Part shown: positions 1 through 10,946 of the stretch, in pieces
Layout: the number at the start of each line of letters is the position of its first letter
Position numbering within the stretch: position 1 is the stretch's first letter
Assembly: GCA_036784855.1 (NCBI GenBank)
Contig: JAZDSV010000063.1
Coordinates: forward strand, 1-64,000
Reading direction: 5' to 3'
Origin: Aphelidium insulamus
Taxonomy: Eukaryota > Aphelidiomycota > Aphelidea > Aphelidiaceae
Length of the DNA stretch: 64,000 nucleotides
Position numbers and translations under genes: made by a program
Notes under the pieces: generated by a model
Told to the model about the DNA's origin: nothing
Seen by the model: only the letters and a program-made list of their open reading frames with translations
The model's database searches: none

Positions 1-1240
1 CCAGTATACTCAATCGCATGCCTAAATCATTAGATTATGCGGAAGCAGCAGCTGTATACCGGCTGAGGGTGTTGTCGCCATTCTCGTTTGCATTGTGGGC
101 GAGGGCGATCTTGTTGCAACAGCAACACGTCCTTATTTATCAGTAAAAATTATACAATACATAATACGAAGAATTACTTGCATATTCTTGATGCCGGCTG
201 CGCAATGACATGAACAGTAGCGGAGAGTTCTTCGAACTTTTAACGGGCATTTATCGCCTCCGCTGCGAAGCAGTTGACACTTCCAATCGTTTTGTTGCGC
301 ACTTGCACGCATATGCCGCCATTCTCATAGAGTCGATCGGCAAGGCTACTGTCAGCATATTCACCCAAATCGATATCGTTGTCGCCCGCTTGCAAATCAG
401 CGGCAGCTACGCGTCGTCATCTGCAGCTTCCGCATCGTCATTTTGACGTTCTGCTGCATTTTTCCGGTACATTTTCCGGTAATAACACTGGAATAACCAG
501 ATCAACTGGTCAGCATTTCACGGCAAACAATAGCGACAGAGCGACAAGTAGTGAAGGTCATATTTCGGTGTAAGTCTGATTTGTACCGGCTAAAGTGCGC
601 AAAGGCCACACTTCCTGCAGTCTGATTCCATGATTCCCCACACTGCGAGGTAGTTTTGATACAGTATCAATGAAGCTCGCCGAGCAGCGATTTCAAATAG
701 TGTTCGGGACTTTAAATGGACGCGCGAGGTTCTTTTTCATACAGCAACTGTCATGGCCAAAGCAGAATCATACAGCCGATACCTCACCCATGTCCCCACA
801 TTGATCGTCTCCACGTTTTTTTGTAAACATTTCCAGCATTTAGCTGCTCTTCGTTGGGATTCATCATTCGCCGACAGGCAACTTCAGCGAGTATAGTTCG
901 CTAGGTTGATAATGCGGCAATCTTTGACCGATCAGGGCCAATCTAGTAACATAACGCAGTGGGACGCTGCGGCCTTTCAGCCAATTCTGCTTGTCCAATA
1001 CGAAACTGTCTGTTGACCAAATTGCAACATATACTACTTATCCTGGGCGCAAAGCTTTTGTGCGGCCAATTCAATAACAGGACTCAACATCAACGCCTAG
1101 CAAGAACCGGACCAGGGACGACTGATTAAAAGGGAGCTAGCACAGCAAAGTGGCATTACCAGTTTGAATAAAACGGCAGAGAAGGCATTGCGCCAAATGT
1201 GTCCGGATAGTTAGAGAGGGGAAAAATGCGGCCAGTTCAT
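1..1240. other. Region without a recognisable gene
   Basis: Both strands carry only short, interrupted reading frames with no motif, signal peptide or plausible splice chain that I can support. Base composition resembles the degenerate stretch that follows, so this may be older decayed effector or transposon DNA. I see no RNA gene or repeat here. Confidence 0.4.
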
Positions 1241-2650
1241 CAGCTTTTTTGTTGACCTCGCCGCCGGAGCTGAATTAAAATCGTGACGAGGTGTCCGCAA
1301 AGAGGGCAAAATACATCGTATCAAGCTCATCATCGCCCTAATTCCTCGCAAGGAAATCGGTAGTGGTCCATCATGACGAGGCAACTCGGTAGCAGAGCCG
1401 ACATCCGCCGCCGCAGCGGGCGAACCGACAACGCGACTTCGTCCTCGTCCATGATGAAAGTGCATTGCGCCGCTTTGAAACGTTCAAGCCAGCTATATCC
1501 TTTGCCTGACTGCAGCCTGTGCACCAAATGTGTCAAAGTCCTCGGCAAACCTCGCGTAGTTATTAAAAACGTAACTCCCGGCTGATTGCTTTGCGTTTTC
1601 TCGCCTGAATCTTCGTGCGACATAAGTCTGCAAATGATTGTCATACAATGATTCTCCAACCTTTGACCTTCTGCTTTCCAAAAAGTCGCGACGAAATAAC
1701 TGCTTCGGACTGATTGGGGCCGATTCATGACCGCTGCTCGTTGCCTTATGGAGAATCGTGCGATCTCAGCTACACTGGCAGCCTGAACATGTACTCCATC
1801 GTAGTGAGAAATTGCGTGCGAGGACCTTTAACAAATCCGTGCCATGAAATAGCTTCGGTGCATCGAGATAAACATCCGGCAGTGCGTCGTCGATATCTTT
1901 AACCTTGGCGCTTTTTTGTAATTCTTTATAAATCTCTCATCGTGAAATCTTTCTGTTCTTTGCACCAATGCTTCCCGATCCAGTTAGGTTTTAGGGTATC
2001 CACGTTCACCAATAGGAGCGAAATTCGCAAATACAGTAAACGCCTTTTTCCGCGCCCAATTGCTTGGTGGTGAACGATTTTCCCACGCCACTCGGGCCCT
2101 GCGATGAAGCGTATGGTGCAACGTACAATCCTTCCCGCGAACGCCACTCAGGTACGTAATTCTCGAATACAGTTCTATAAAGCTGATCGACCGCCGGTCC
2201 TTTGCGCACGCAGGTTTCTGGCAGTGATGGAATGCATATTGGCAGAGTTAATCAGAGACCGAGGCCAAGAAATCGTTATTTCGCCGGCGCTGAGCATTTC
2301 TCTTACATCGAAAACGGAACGATGTCTCGGGATTTCTGCTTCTGCACAGCAGGGTAAACGTCTACAAGTGGGAAATTCTGCAGGGTCAACTTTGATGTTG
2401 CAACGACGATAATATTTACCGTTTTCCGAGCAGCACTTCCAGTCCAATGCGTAATCCTTTTGTCAATACTGTCTACAGCGACGAATTTTCCGGCAGCAGG
2501 CGGTTCACAAAGTCCTTCAATCTGCAGGCTGCATTGGCATGACGCGTTGACAGTGTCAAGTCGTCTGCCCGTCAAGTCTGAGCTCTGTGGAATTTCGGTC
2601 GAACCGTGCTCTGCAGATGACCACATCTCGTCAATAACAATATCTACGTG
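1240..2650 (-). pseudogene. Decayed P-loop NTPase relic, CR (Crinkler/RHS)-like
   Basis: On the minus strand, 2098-2071 encodes a clear Walker A segment, GPSGVGKSFTTKQLG. It sits among short frames broken by stops and frameshifts. A downstream acidic patch (IMDEDE, near 1450) could be a remnant Walker B, but that is weak. The P-loop resembles the SGVGKS of the intact NTPase body at 6748-9240, so I infer a dead relative of that family. No header exon is visible upstream. No continuous reading frame can be built, so domain limits are approximate and the family assignment is tentative. Confidence 0.4.
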
Positions 2651-2969
2651 AGATCCTGATAAGCGCCTCTCATGGAACTTCTGTCACCAACGATACAGAA
2701 AATTTTGTAGGCTGTAAATAACCTCCTTCCGCCCGCGACAAGAAACTCCATAAAGGTAATCGGGAGTGCTTCAAGCACTCTAAGAATCAAGTCAGGACAA
2801 GTTCCTAAATCAAGAACGGCATGATTAAATCAGTATCCCGACTCATTATTAGCCGAGCATTTACTAAACGATCCTTACAGCCTCGCTTCAATCGCAGCTC
2901 CAGGCAGAACTATATTTGATTCTTGGTTCAGAGCATTTGTGCACCAATACTCCTACATTTAATTAAATC

Positions 2970-3185
2970 TTTACGAATAGTAAACCCATGATCTTTTTTC
3001 CTTGTATGCATTAATAACATAGTCCGACCAAAGCGATGACGTAAAAAAAGCTTCATCGCTTTCATCTCGCAAGTACTTAAATTCGGTAAAGCAATCTTCT
3101 GGCAATCCAGACCGTTCCACAAACTCTTCATATGGCAAATCAAGTAGATCCGCTAGTAATATGAGTGGAATATTAATGGCAAGGC
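2970..3185 (-). pseudogene. Protein-coding relic, unknown family
   Basis: One minus-strand frame stays open for about 65 codons and reads like real protein (for example IPLILLADLLDLPYEEF, then SSLWSDYVINAYKEK). It has no start codon and ends at an in-frame stop near 2980. Upstream the frame is closed by a stop near 3190. It may belong to the relic around the P-loop at 2071-2098 or to a separate dead gene. I do not recognise the family. Confidence 0.35.
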
Positions 3186-3290
3186 ACTATGATGCGACTT
3201 GTTGGTGTCGATTGTACGCGCAACTTCAATCGCCCGTCAAGGACCAAAGTCTACAGTGATTGATCAGCGTTGGTCGGCACTCGATTATCA

Positions 3291-3555
3291 TCAGGCTTCA
3301 AACGCATTATAAGGCATTGCTTTCAAATCAGGATGCAACACGAGACGTACGCCCAAAAGGCACGTTAAAGAGTTGATAGAATTCTGCGTCGCTAAGGGGA
3401 TCCAACGATTCCAAGTCGTATAAGCGACTACCGACGATTGACTGAACGCGGTCCCACAAGCCAGGATCGGTTGCGGCAACAGAAGGAGTCCGCGCGACTA
3501 TAGACACAGTCAGCGCGACAGCAATCAAGATGTTACATTGCACAACCAATCTCAT
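3291..3555 (-). pseudogene. Small secreted protein with a frameshift
   Basis: ATG at 3555 begins a typical signal peptide (MRLVVQCNILIAVALTVS, then a small-residue cleavage region). About 35 residues follow in the same frame, with a compact acidic stretch (LYDLESLDPLSDAEF). The frame ends at 3328, but the overlapping frame continues sensibly to a stop at 3291. The switch falls at a TTTTGGG run, so a one-base homopolymer indel is the simplest explanation, either mutation or sequencing error. The product is unknown. The neighbouring relics suggest it lies in a decayed accessory island. Confidence 0.4.
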
Positions 3556-3669
3556 CTGCGGACGGAGAACGGCCGCGCTTCTTTGCTGTGTTGGACTGGT
3601 GCATAGGTGAGAGATATAATGGTCATTAATGGGTCGATCAATTACACCGCACACTACAATCATCAATTT

Positions 3670-4219
3670 AAAACTTTTGGTTACGCGAATGAATAATATT
3701 TAGTTAACAAATGGTATTTAGGTAGTCGGCCCAGTTTTTTTCCGTTTGTATATGAGATGGTTTTGGGACACCGTCAGTGTAAGTACAGCTCATCAACGCT
3801 CGACACAAGAAAAAGTTGTTCGTCGTGGCATCTACTTACCATCTTTACTGTTGTTCTTGTCGAAAGCTGAGATTGATGTATTGATGTTCATGCTTACCTT
3901 TTGGATCAATACCAGAGAGGCAGTAGTGTGACAATCCCTGCAGAACGCCACTTGTCCAAGCCGACCTCTCGTGCGATTTGATTGCTTAGATGGCTATATA
4001 CCCAGTTGCAATCAGTTCAACTTGAGGCGCAGTTCCGCCAGGCGACAGCAGTAGTGAGAGCGGTGATGGAAAAAACGTAGGTGCAAATCGCGACATTGCT
4101 TGGATCTAACGTAAATAACACATCAAGCAAAAACACAAAGCCACCACGAAAGCATTTATATAGTGTAAGTAAAGTCTACCATTGTCAACCTGGAGTCTTG
4201 TCGTCCAATAAGCTCCACT
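3670..4219. other. Intergenic region, nothing recognised
   Basis: About 550 nt between the secreted relic and the 3' end of the GNL3-like gene. Only short unsupported frames occur. No RNA gene, repeat or transposon end is visible. Confidence 0.4.
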
Positions 4220-6417
4220 CTACTCATCCCCCATGAACTCATCGTCGCTGCTGCTTATGTTGCCCGCACCCATGGAAAAATCATTTGCAAAATCATATGC
4301 ATCGACATCAGCTGCGTCGGCGGTGTTGGGGAGCTGCCGTTCCTGGCGCCGCTGCAACTGCTTGGCCTTCAGTCGAGCTTGTTTGCGCAGCGCCTTGTTG
4401 CGCTGTGGGTTCAGTTCCAGTTCGGCGTCCGTGACAATTGGTTTGCTGCTCTTTTTGTCAGTGGCTGTCTTGACCGCGCTGTTTTTGGTAGCTGCTCTAG
4501 CCCGTCGGCGCGATGCCGGAGTGTCCAGAAAATTGTCGGCGCCCATCGTGACCAGCTGCGGCACAGTTGATTCAGTGTTATTGTCCACTCCGTCCACTTC
4601 ATTATCGTCCTCCATGGCATCGCTACTATCCGACATGTCTGGCACGGCGTCCATGTCGACCGTGCTGGTACCGGGGAGCTGCATGTAAGTCAATTACATA
4701 CTAAAATGATATAAAATTGATATATATGACATGTACTTACCATTGGCATGAAATCGGCAGTGAGCTGCTGGCGAGACTTTATGCGACCGAGCACGGCGGC
4801 GTCGCCCTGGAGCATTTGCTCAACGTCAAACTCGGCGCCCCACGATTGCACAATGGCAGCCGAGTCTTCACTGGATGCCGACATCGCAGCCGTGGAACCT
4901 TCAGCACCTTCGGCAATAGCCGGCTTCTCCGCGGCCTTGATCGCCGGTGGCAGAGTGTAAAAGGGAATCTTGCCGCTGTTCCAGTCGAGCAGGACAGAGC
5001 GAGCGGCTGCCACAGTGTCGGGGATGCCACCACGACGCAAACGGCCCTTTTGCCGCGCCACTTGCACGAGGAAATCGGCAGTGTCTGCAAATGGCGGAAT
5101 GTTGTACAGACGCTGCAGACGCTCCGCACTGCACCGCGCCACAATCAGCGCCACTGGCGGCACCGGGTCCGTCAGCAGCTCGACCTTGACGCAGTTGCGC
5201 AGCACGGCCTCCACGGCGCCCTGGGCCGCGCTCCCCGCGGCACACAATTCCCGGCGAGTCAATTAGGCGTACGTGCTTGTCCAGCGCGATGGTCTGCAGC
5301 GAGCGTGTCCAGCCGGGCGTGTTGCCCACAGCGCAGACACGAGCCCGCTTCAGCGAGTTGATGACGGACGACTTGCCGACGTTGGGGAACCCGATGACAC
5401 CAACGCTGATGCCGCCGCTCACACCGCCGCCCAGCCGGCAATAATTCTTGAGCAGCTTGAGCAGTTCGGCGCCACCGACACACTCGCTACTGGCCAGGGC
5501 GCGATCCGGCAGCTGTGCCGATGATCCTGACTGCGCACCCGCAGCGACCGCAATGTGGCCGAGATGGTCGCGCTGCTGCTGCGTGGACGCCTTGAATGCC
5601 ACGGTGGGGAAGTCGCGGCGCAGATATGTCAGCCACTGTTCCGCCACGTCGCGCGGCACCAAATCAATCTTGTTCAGCACCAGCACGATACGCTTGCGGC
5701 CGTGGTGCTGTTCACGCACCATCTCCTCCACCTGCTGCACACGGCATCCCAAGGGATCGCGCGCGTCCAGCACTTCCAGCAGCACATCGGCCTCCCGCGA
5801 CCACCTTGCGAAACTCTTTGTAAAATGCTTTGCAGAGTTGTCGCGCTCCTCGGGCGCCGTACTGCTATTACTAGCATGATCTTGCTGGCGGTGCTGGCGG
5901 TCAGGGTGGAGAAGGCTGTTTGGCGTTCGGCGGCATCGCGGACAAGATCGTCCAGACCACGCGCCGACGCCACCTGCTGCTGTCGACGCGCCTGCTGTGC
6001 CTCTGCGCGCTCTGTCTGGATACGGTCACGCGTGGCGTTCACCTCGGCAATCACCTGGTCGCGAAACGGCAGCATGGCTGGTATTCCCGGGTCCGTGGGC
6101 TTCTTGTAAGTAAATTGTAACCTCCATGTGCATATACACGTATATACACATATATACGGATATATACGCATATATACACTGCACACAGCACACGTACGCT
6201 TGGGATTGTCGCGCTGCTCCTTGCGCGTTTTGCGGTGGTGGTCACGCACGCGCTTGGCAATCTTGTAGCGATGTGATGCCGCCACGCGTTTGCTCTGATG
6301 CTCTGCGCGGGACGTGCCGTCAGTATGTACACTTTATAAAAGCAGATGACACGTGTAAAGAGGATATGGTGGACAGGAGGCGCTGGCAAGCACACGCGCT
6401 TACTTTTTGGCCACCAT
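4220..6417 (-). CDS. GNL3: GNL3/nucleostemin-type nucleolar GTPase (Nug1/Grn1 family)
   Basis: Circularly permuted YlqF/YawG-type GTPase of 60S ribosome assembly. The basic N-terminus (KRVAASHRYKIAKRVRDHHR) matches the nucleostemin nucleolar signal. It is followed by DPGIP, a coiled segment, LLEVLDARDPLG, G4 LNKID, G1 GFPNVGKSS and G3 LIDSPG, then an acidic/basic tail ending FMGDE. The start is ATG 6417 with a 14-nt first exon. Introns are inferred near 6403-6292, near 6195-6111 (exact sites unclear), 5871-5816 and 4740-4679; the last is the clearest, with a GTAAGT donor. Right after DSPGIV (near 5241-5247) the frame must shift by one base to continue into LRNCVKVELLTDP, with no room for an intron. 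That is a real frameshift or a sequence error. Confidence 0.88.
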
Positions 6418-6747
6418 TTTTTTCTTAGATAATTGTGTCGAACTTGATTAATTCAGCGCTGCTTCATCTATACGACGTATCATAGCTAGTTTTGGTTATT
6501 GTCCGCCTTAATGTCACCGCGACGCATAATTGGGTTGACATATTGAAAAATGGTGCAACTATTGGTCATGCCATTATAATCGAACTAAGTAACTTTCTGG
6601 ACAGCTTCACTTTTAGGTAAATATATTAATCTTTACTGTACAGCTCAGCATCAGTTTAAATTATATATATATATTAACCGTTACTGTACAGCTATGATAA
6701 GTACTGGCATTTATTTAGTTCAAGATGAATAGCGCAACTACTGGCAT
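6418..6747. other. AT-rich intergenic spacer with a small local duplication
   Basis: The spacer separates the GNL3-like gene's start from the 3' end of the CR gene. A TTTACTGTACAGCT motif occurs twice (near 6630 and 6680), and a TACTGGCATTTATTT motif occurs twice (near 6702 and 6738), indicating a partial tandem duplication. No gene is seen. Confidence 0.4.
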
Positions 6748-9240
6748 TTATTTGGGCTTCACGGATTCGATAAAGTCAACCACGTCGCTTCCCAATATCG
6801 TGGCTGTTGCTGCTCCCGAGATAACAATGTCGATCCCGTGGTCGACTGCCTTCGCCTGTCGTGCGAGGGACTCCCGAGGCTCGACCGTGATCTGCTTGAA
6901 CTCATGTGGATATACCATCACGATTCGAAGATAAGCGCCATCTCCAATGAACTCGTGGACAGCGTTCACTTCAGCTTGGTTGGTGGCGGCGACTTTCCCA
7001 TTCTTTCCAACTCCAAGATTTTTCTTGTCGATAGAGTAAATGCATTCTGCCAATGAAACATAATTCCTGAGCTTCCATTGCGCAAGACCAACGATTTTTT
7101 TACGTTGTTGGACAATTTGCCTCCACATTTGGACCTCGTTCGATAGTCCGATGGGCACAGATTTGCCATCTTTCCAACGAATCTCAAACAATCCGATTCC
7201 ATCAGGTCTCAGATACGTCAGCGGTTGATGTATCGGCTGACGTTCGTCACTTGGCATATTCATCCAGTCGACCGTGTTGCCAGTGTGAACTCTTTCAAGC
7301 ACATTGGTTCCGCCATGGTGCTGTGGCGTCACAATACGGATCTCAAAGTCCTTCAAGCCAACTGGCAAACGCGTCACATCCACCAATGACTTGATATCAC
7401 GCCACTCACGGAAATAATTGATGAATCTGTCCGAGTAGAGATGTTCAGTATAGAAGCCAAGCATCGAGTCGTTCCAAGGCAAAAACGTAGGATATGATAT
7501 TAATTCACTCTCGTACGCAAACTTGGCCACGAGCGGTTCAGCCAGCGTAACCCGAAGATATCTGGCACTTTTGTTATCGCGGGTGTAGGCCTCCAGTAGC
7601 CCAAATCCCTTTTCAAATAAAGTGCTGCCCGCAAAGCTGTCATAGTTGTAGTTAGGATCAGTTTCAACGTCTGGCTTTGTCCTAGCTCCAAACTCATATA
7701 AAACAGCAGGCTGGCCCGACCAGATGAATGCATTGGCTGCAGCCTGTATCTGTCCAGTAAGCCTCGTAAAGTCCATGATGTTTGACTGAAGAAAGTGATT
7801 GTTCACATCCCTTAGGCGTTTCTGCAGAAGTTCCATGATCTCTTGAAGAACTGACGCAACTATAGACTCGAAATCGAAATCTTGGCCAATTGCTGAAGCG
7901 CCAAGATTGACAGACTTTTTAACGAATGCTTTAATAAGGAAGCTGGAAAATCGATAGCGACCACGAAATAAACGGGCAAGATCACGGTAGGACACACCAA
8001 TATACTTCGAAAACAGACGGTACACATCGTCATCGGTAGCAATTGATGCAGCATACTCGTTTTTGCTTGTGTGCATGGAAGAGGCACCCTCTTCAGTCGC
8101 AATATCCATTCGCAGCCCAGTGCCAGAAAATATGAATGGAATAGTGACTGCTGTGGCTGCCGCGGCGAATGGAGAAAGCAGCGGTCGACGTTCCTTGTTT
8201 CGGCGCGAGTAGAAGCAGCCAGGTAGAACACAGCACAAGATTTGAGCCTCGTCGACACAACAAAGAAGAGCATGTCCGACACGTTGCTCGATCTCCTCCT
8301 TCATCTGTAGTAAAAGCCTCGTTACATCATCGACTGGAATTCGTCGATAGCATTTCGTAATTTCCTTGAACACGTCGCAGCCAAAATATCTCGATGGAAA
8401 GAGCTGCGTCATCAGAAAATGACCAGGCGACAAATCGGGAAATGAATCGAGCATGTGCAACAGAACACACAGACGGGCTGCCACCATGCTAGGTACATAT
8501 CGGTTAACAAATGCGGTGTTAGCGGCGGCTGTTTCAAAGTTATTGCAACGTTCTTCCACTTTTTGCATAAAAACGTCCAGGTCACTCGACGGCTCCATGT
8601 CACGAGCTGTCCCAGCGTTGGCTGAAAAGTAAAATCCGAATCGTTTGGTGAAGAGCCTCAATACGCGCGCTGATTTCCCAACACCGGAAGTACCAAATAT
8701 CAGACTGATAGCACTAGGATCTGTTTCGATGTTTTTTAACTCCAAATCGGCCTCTGGCTGGAAGAAGACAGATTCAAGAAGCATATTTATCGATTTTGAT
8801 GGATCAACGACTACACGTCCAACTGATCCGTCCAGCTTGGTGTATCGTTGCTGCATTGGCAGGATCAAATCGGGCGACTGACAAATGGCTCGAATGGACG
8901 CCTTTAATGGGGCAAGCAAATCGGTAAGCTGTGCAACGGAGATGTCTGGAGCACTGGACCAATCGCTACTGCCCAATGCGACTATTCATACCACACATTT
9001 AGTTGTCATCATCAAGTTATAATACTGCTTACCCTGGTTGCGATGCAGTGCGTTGTAAATGGCATCACCGTCATCGGGTCGACGACGTAGCCAGTCATCC
9101 TTCGTGTAGCCCACCCATGTCGCAATCCACGCATCAATCTCAGTCTGGATGTGTTCGTTCTCCAACGTAAAAATGAGATCACGCGGAAGAGGGCGGACGG
9201 ATTTGAGTGCGGCGAGAATTTCAGCTTTCTTGTCGGCCAT
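6748..9240 (-). CDS. CR-like effector: shared header + P-loop NTPase + putative nuclease C-terminus
   Basis: Two exons: header exon 9240-9033 (69 codons, starting MADKKAEILAAL and ending NALHRNQG) and body exon 8981-6748. The intron 9032-8982 has a GTAAGC donor and is in phase 1. The product is about 813 aa. The body has Walker A (LIFGTSGVGKSARVL, residues ~163-177), Walker B (LLCCVDEAQIL, ~309-319) and the FIFSGTGLRM strand (~352-361), a pattern I know from CR/RHS NTPases. The last ~150 residues hold RPDG near 661 and FEIRWKDG, possibly a degenerate PD-(D/E)XK nuclease; that is inference. There is no signal peptide. The header recurs in three other loci with different bodies. It sits back-to-back with the relic at 9501. 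Confidence 0.8.
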
Positions 9241-9535
9241 GTTGCACGAGAATACTGTGAAAAGCAAAAATGCGTCACATATTGATTGATTGCGCCACAA
9301 AAATTTGGCGTTCTGATTGGATGTTGCTCAGACCGACTGATGATTGATTGCGTGATTGATTGATTGATGGAATGCTATAGCATTTTACCTATGACAGCGG
9401 CAGTGCGGTGATCTGTCTGTACAAGTTCAAGAACTTAACAAGTAGGGCGGCAGGGCACCCAGGATGGCAACACTAGGGCCCCAGGCAGGCGGCAACTAGA
9501 ATGAGGACTGACGTGTGCAGTGACTTGGAAACTTA
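9034..9535 (-). repeat. Duplicated header-plus-promoter block, copy A
   Basis: The segment from the header exon of the CR gene through its 5' flank is repeated in the same orientation at 11877-12390. The flank beyond 9300 is nearly identical for about 230 nt, differing mainly in the number of GATT units, and includes the motif GACAGCGGCAGTGCGGTGAT. Identity stops near GACTTGGAAACTT, after which the copies diverge. The block contains ATTGG/CCAAT-like motifs and GATT repeats upstream of both header ATGs. This is a DNA-level duplication of a promoter and N-terminal exon, attached to different bodies. Confidence 0.85.
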
Positions 9536-10500
9536 CAACACCGGATTGGAACTGATTAAGATGCTCATTGTGGTTGATTCAAAGAAGAAGTGCCTCTGTA
9601 ATGAGTACAACAATTGGTGTCACGATTTGACGGGCCAGAATGCACAGGGCCACCCCTTCCTTGCTCACTGTATTAATGCAAAGTGGGACGTGTTGAATTG
9701 TTGCATAGCTTTTCTGCCGCGGTACAACCATCAGATTCAACAAGGGCATAGCTGCGTTGATTTCATCTTGCCTGTGCTCATGGCAGGCAAACTTATGTCG
9801 GCAATTATTACTCGAACTAATGTTGAGGCCAATGATGTAAAACTTATTATTGGTCGGTTTTCTGAATCGGCGTCCCAATACGGAGTCCTTGATCATATCA
9901 ACGTTCCATACAGACGCTGTATCAGCAATTTGAAGCTCAAACTGCCTTCACTGATCGCCTCCAAACTACATGGAAACATGAAGAAATGAAGAAAAAGTAT
10001 CCAGTGGCAGATTCCATTTGGGATTACAATGACAATAACTTCAAAGTTCTTGCTAAGTGGAGAGAAAATATTGCCCAGCATTTAGGTGAAACTTCCCCTC
10101 TTTATCACTTGGTCGGACCGTTTTCTATTATAAGAAATATCACTTGGTCCGACCAAGTGATATTTCTTATAATAGAAAACGCCCGTTGGGAAAGAGCAAA
10201 GTTCCTATTGCCAGACACATTGACCAGTAGCCCGGAACAATTGCAGCGTGCGCTTGATGACGTCAAAGTTATTTGCGAACAAATGAAGGTTGATTTTGGT
10301 CCCGATACTCGGACTCTTGAGTACAGTTGAATCGATCGCTAGTTTGGTCGCGGAAGGAAAAGCACACCCTGTCGAGGAACAACCGAAAAAAACTTTGCCT
10401 CATAGTTCACAATTGCAACACATTCCTGATCACGAAGCATGCGGACTACAGGATGTCATCAATGACGGTATTCCAAAACTGGAATGCAATATACATTTAA
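9501..10500 (+). pseudogene. Relic of an unknown protein, weakly ankyrin-like
   Basis: A 162-codon frame from 9501 begins inside the duplicated promoter block. It carries two stretches spaced like ankyrin repeats (GHPFLAHCINAKWDVLNCC, GHSCVDFILPVLMAGKL); this is a weak suggestion only. Near 9890 the sensible frame shifts, continuing through DSIWDYNDNNFKVLAKW. It is interrupted at 10120-10180 by a palindromic insertion, resumes (ARWERAKFLLPD) and shifts again near 10325. The 3' half is repeated in inverted orientation at 15830-16283. Multiple frame breaks make it a pseudogene. Confidence 0.5.
10120..10180. repeat. 61-bp perfect palindrome (30-bp arms, 1-nt spacer)
   Basis: Positions 10120-10149 are the exact reverse complement of 10151-10180, with a single C between them. 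The related copy at 15.8-16.3 kb reads straight from the left flank into the right flank without this element, so it was gained inside this relic by a short inverted duplication, template switching or an assembly fold-back. Confidence 0.9.
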
Positions 10501-10539
10501 CTGTTACATTGCAACTGATATTATGCAATCTTAATTAAT

Positions 10540-10905
10540 GTAGTAAATAAATACTGCATAGCTAGCCAAAGTTCCCCCGCTTGATGCGAACATAGCGACA
10601 GGACGCGTCACCCTCCCAAGCAGCTGTGTATCCACACTCTCCGACGACACGGCGCTGAGATATGCGCCGGAGCTGTCGGCACCTTGCCACAGAGTCAACT
10701 TGCGCATGCCGTCGTAGGAGAAGAGGGAGGCGTACGTCCCATTCACCATCACCTCATAGTACTTGGTGGGGTCGCGGTAGTTGACGGGCAGCTGGCCGTC
10801 CGTGGACATGGCATCAGGCTCGTGGAGCGTCCAGTGGAACTCTTGGTACCGGATGTTGCACGAGAAACCGAACGCAAAAATACCCGGCCAGCCATATTTA
10901 CATAA
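10540..10905 (-). pseudogene. Truncated copy of the secreted orphan at 15013-15663
   Basis: The minus strand repeats the middle and end of the 216-aa secreted protein almost perfectly (GWPGIFAFGFSCNIRYQEF through LTLWQGADSSGAY). It lacks the signal peptide and about the first 70 residues, and has an internal deletion that removes the conserved Cys-containing segment after VDT and changes frame. It abuts the 3' end of the CR gene at 10947. Together with 10005-10500 it forms an inverted segmental copy of 15240-16283. Confidence 0.85.
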
Positions 10906-10946
10906 TGCTTGAGACATAATGTGATTTACTGCTAAATTCTTCCCTT

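Noticed and set aside
3328-3666. Longer version of the small secreted protein beginning upstream of 3555
   Set aside because: The extra N-terminal residues would bury the signal peptide, so the ATG at 3555 is preferred.
4717-6109. Long plus-strand frames opposite the GNL3-like gene
   Set aside because: Antisense shadows; the minus strand carries every GTPase motif.
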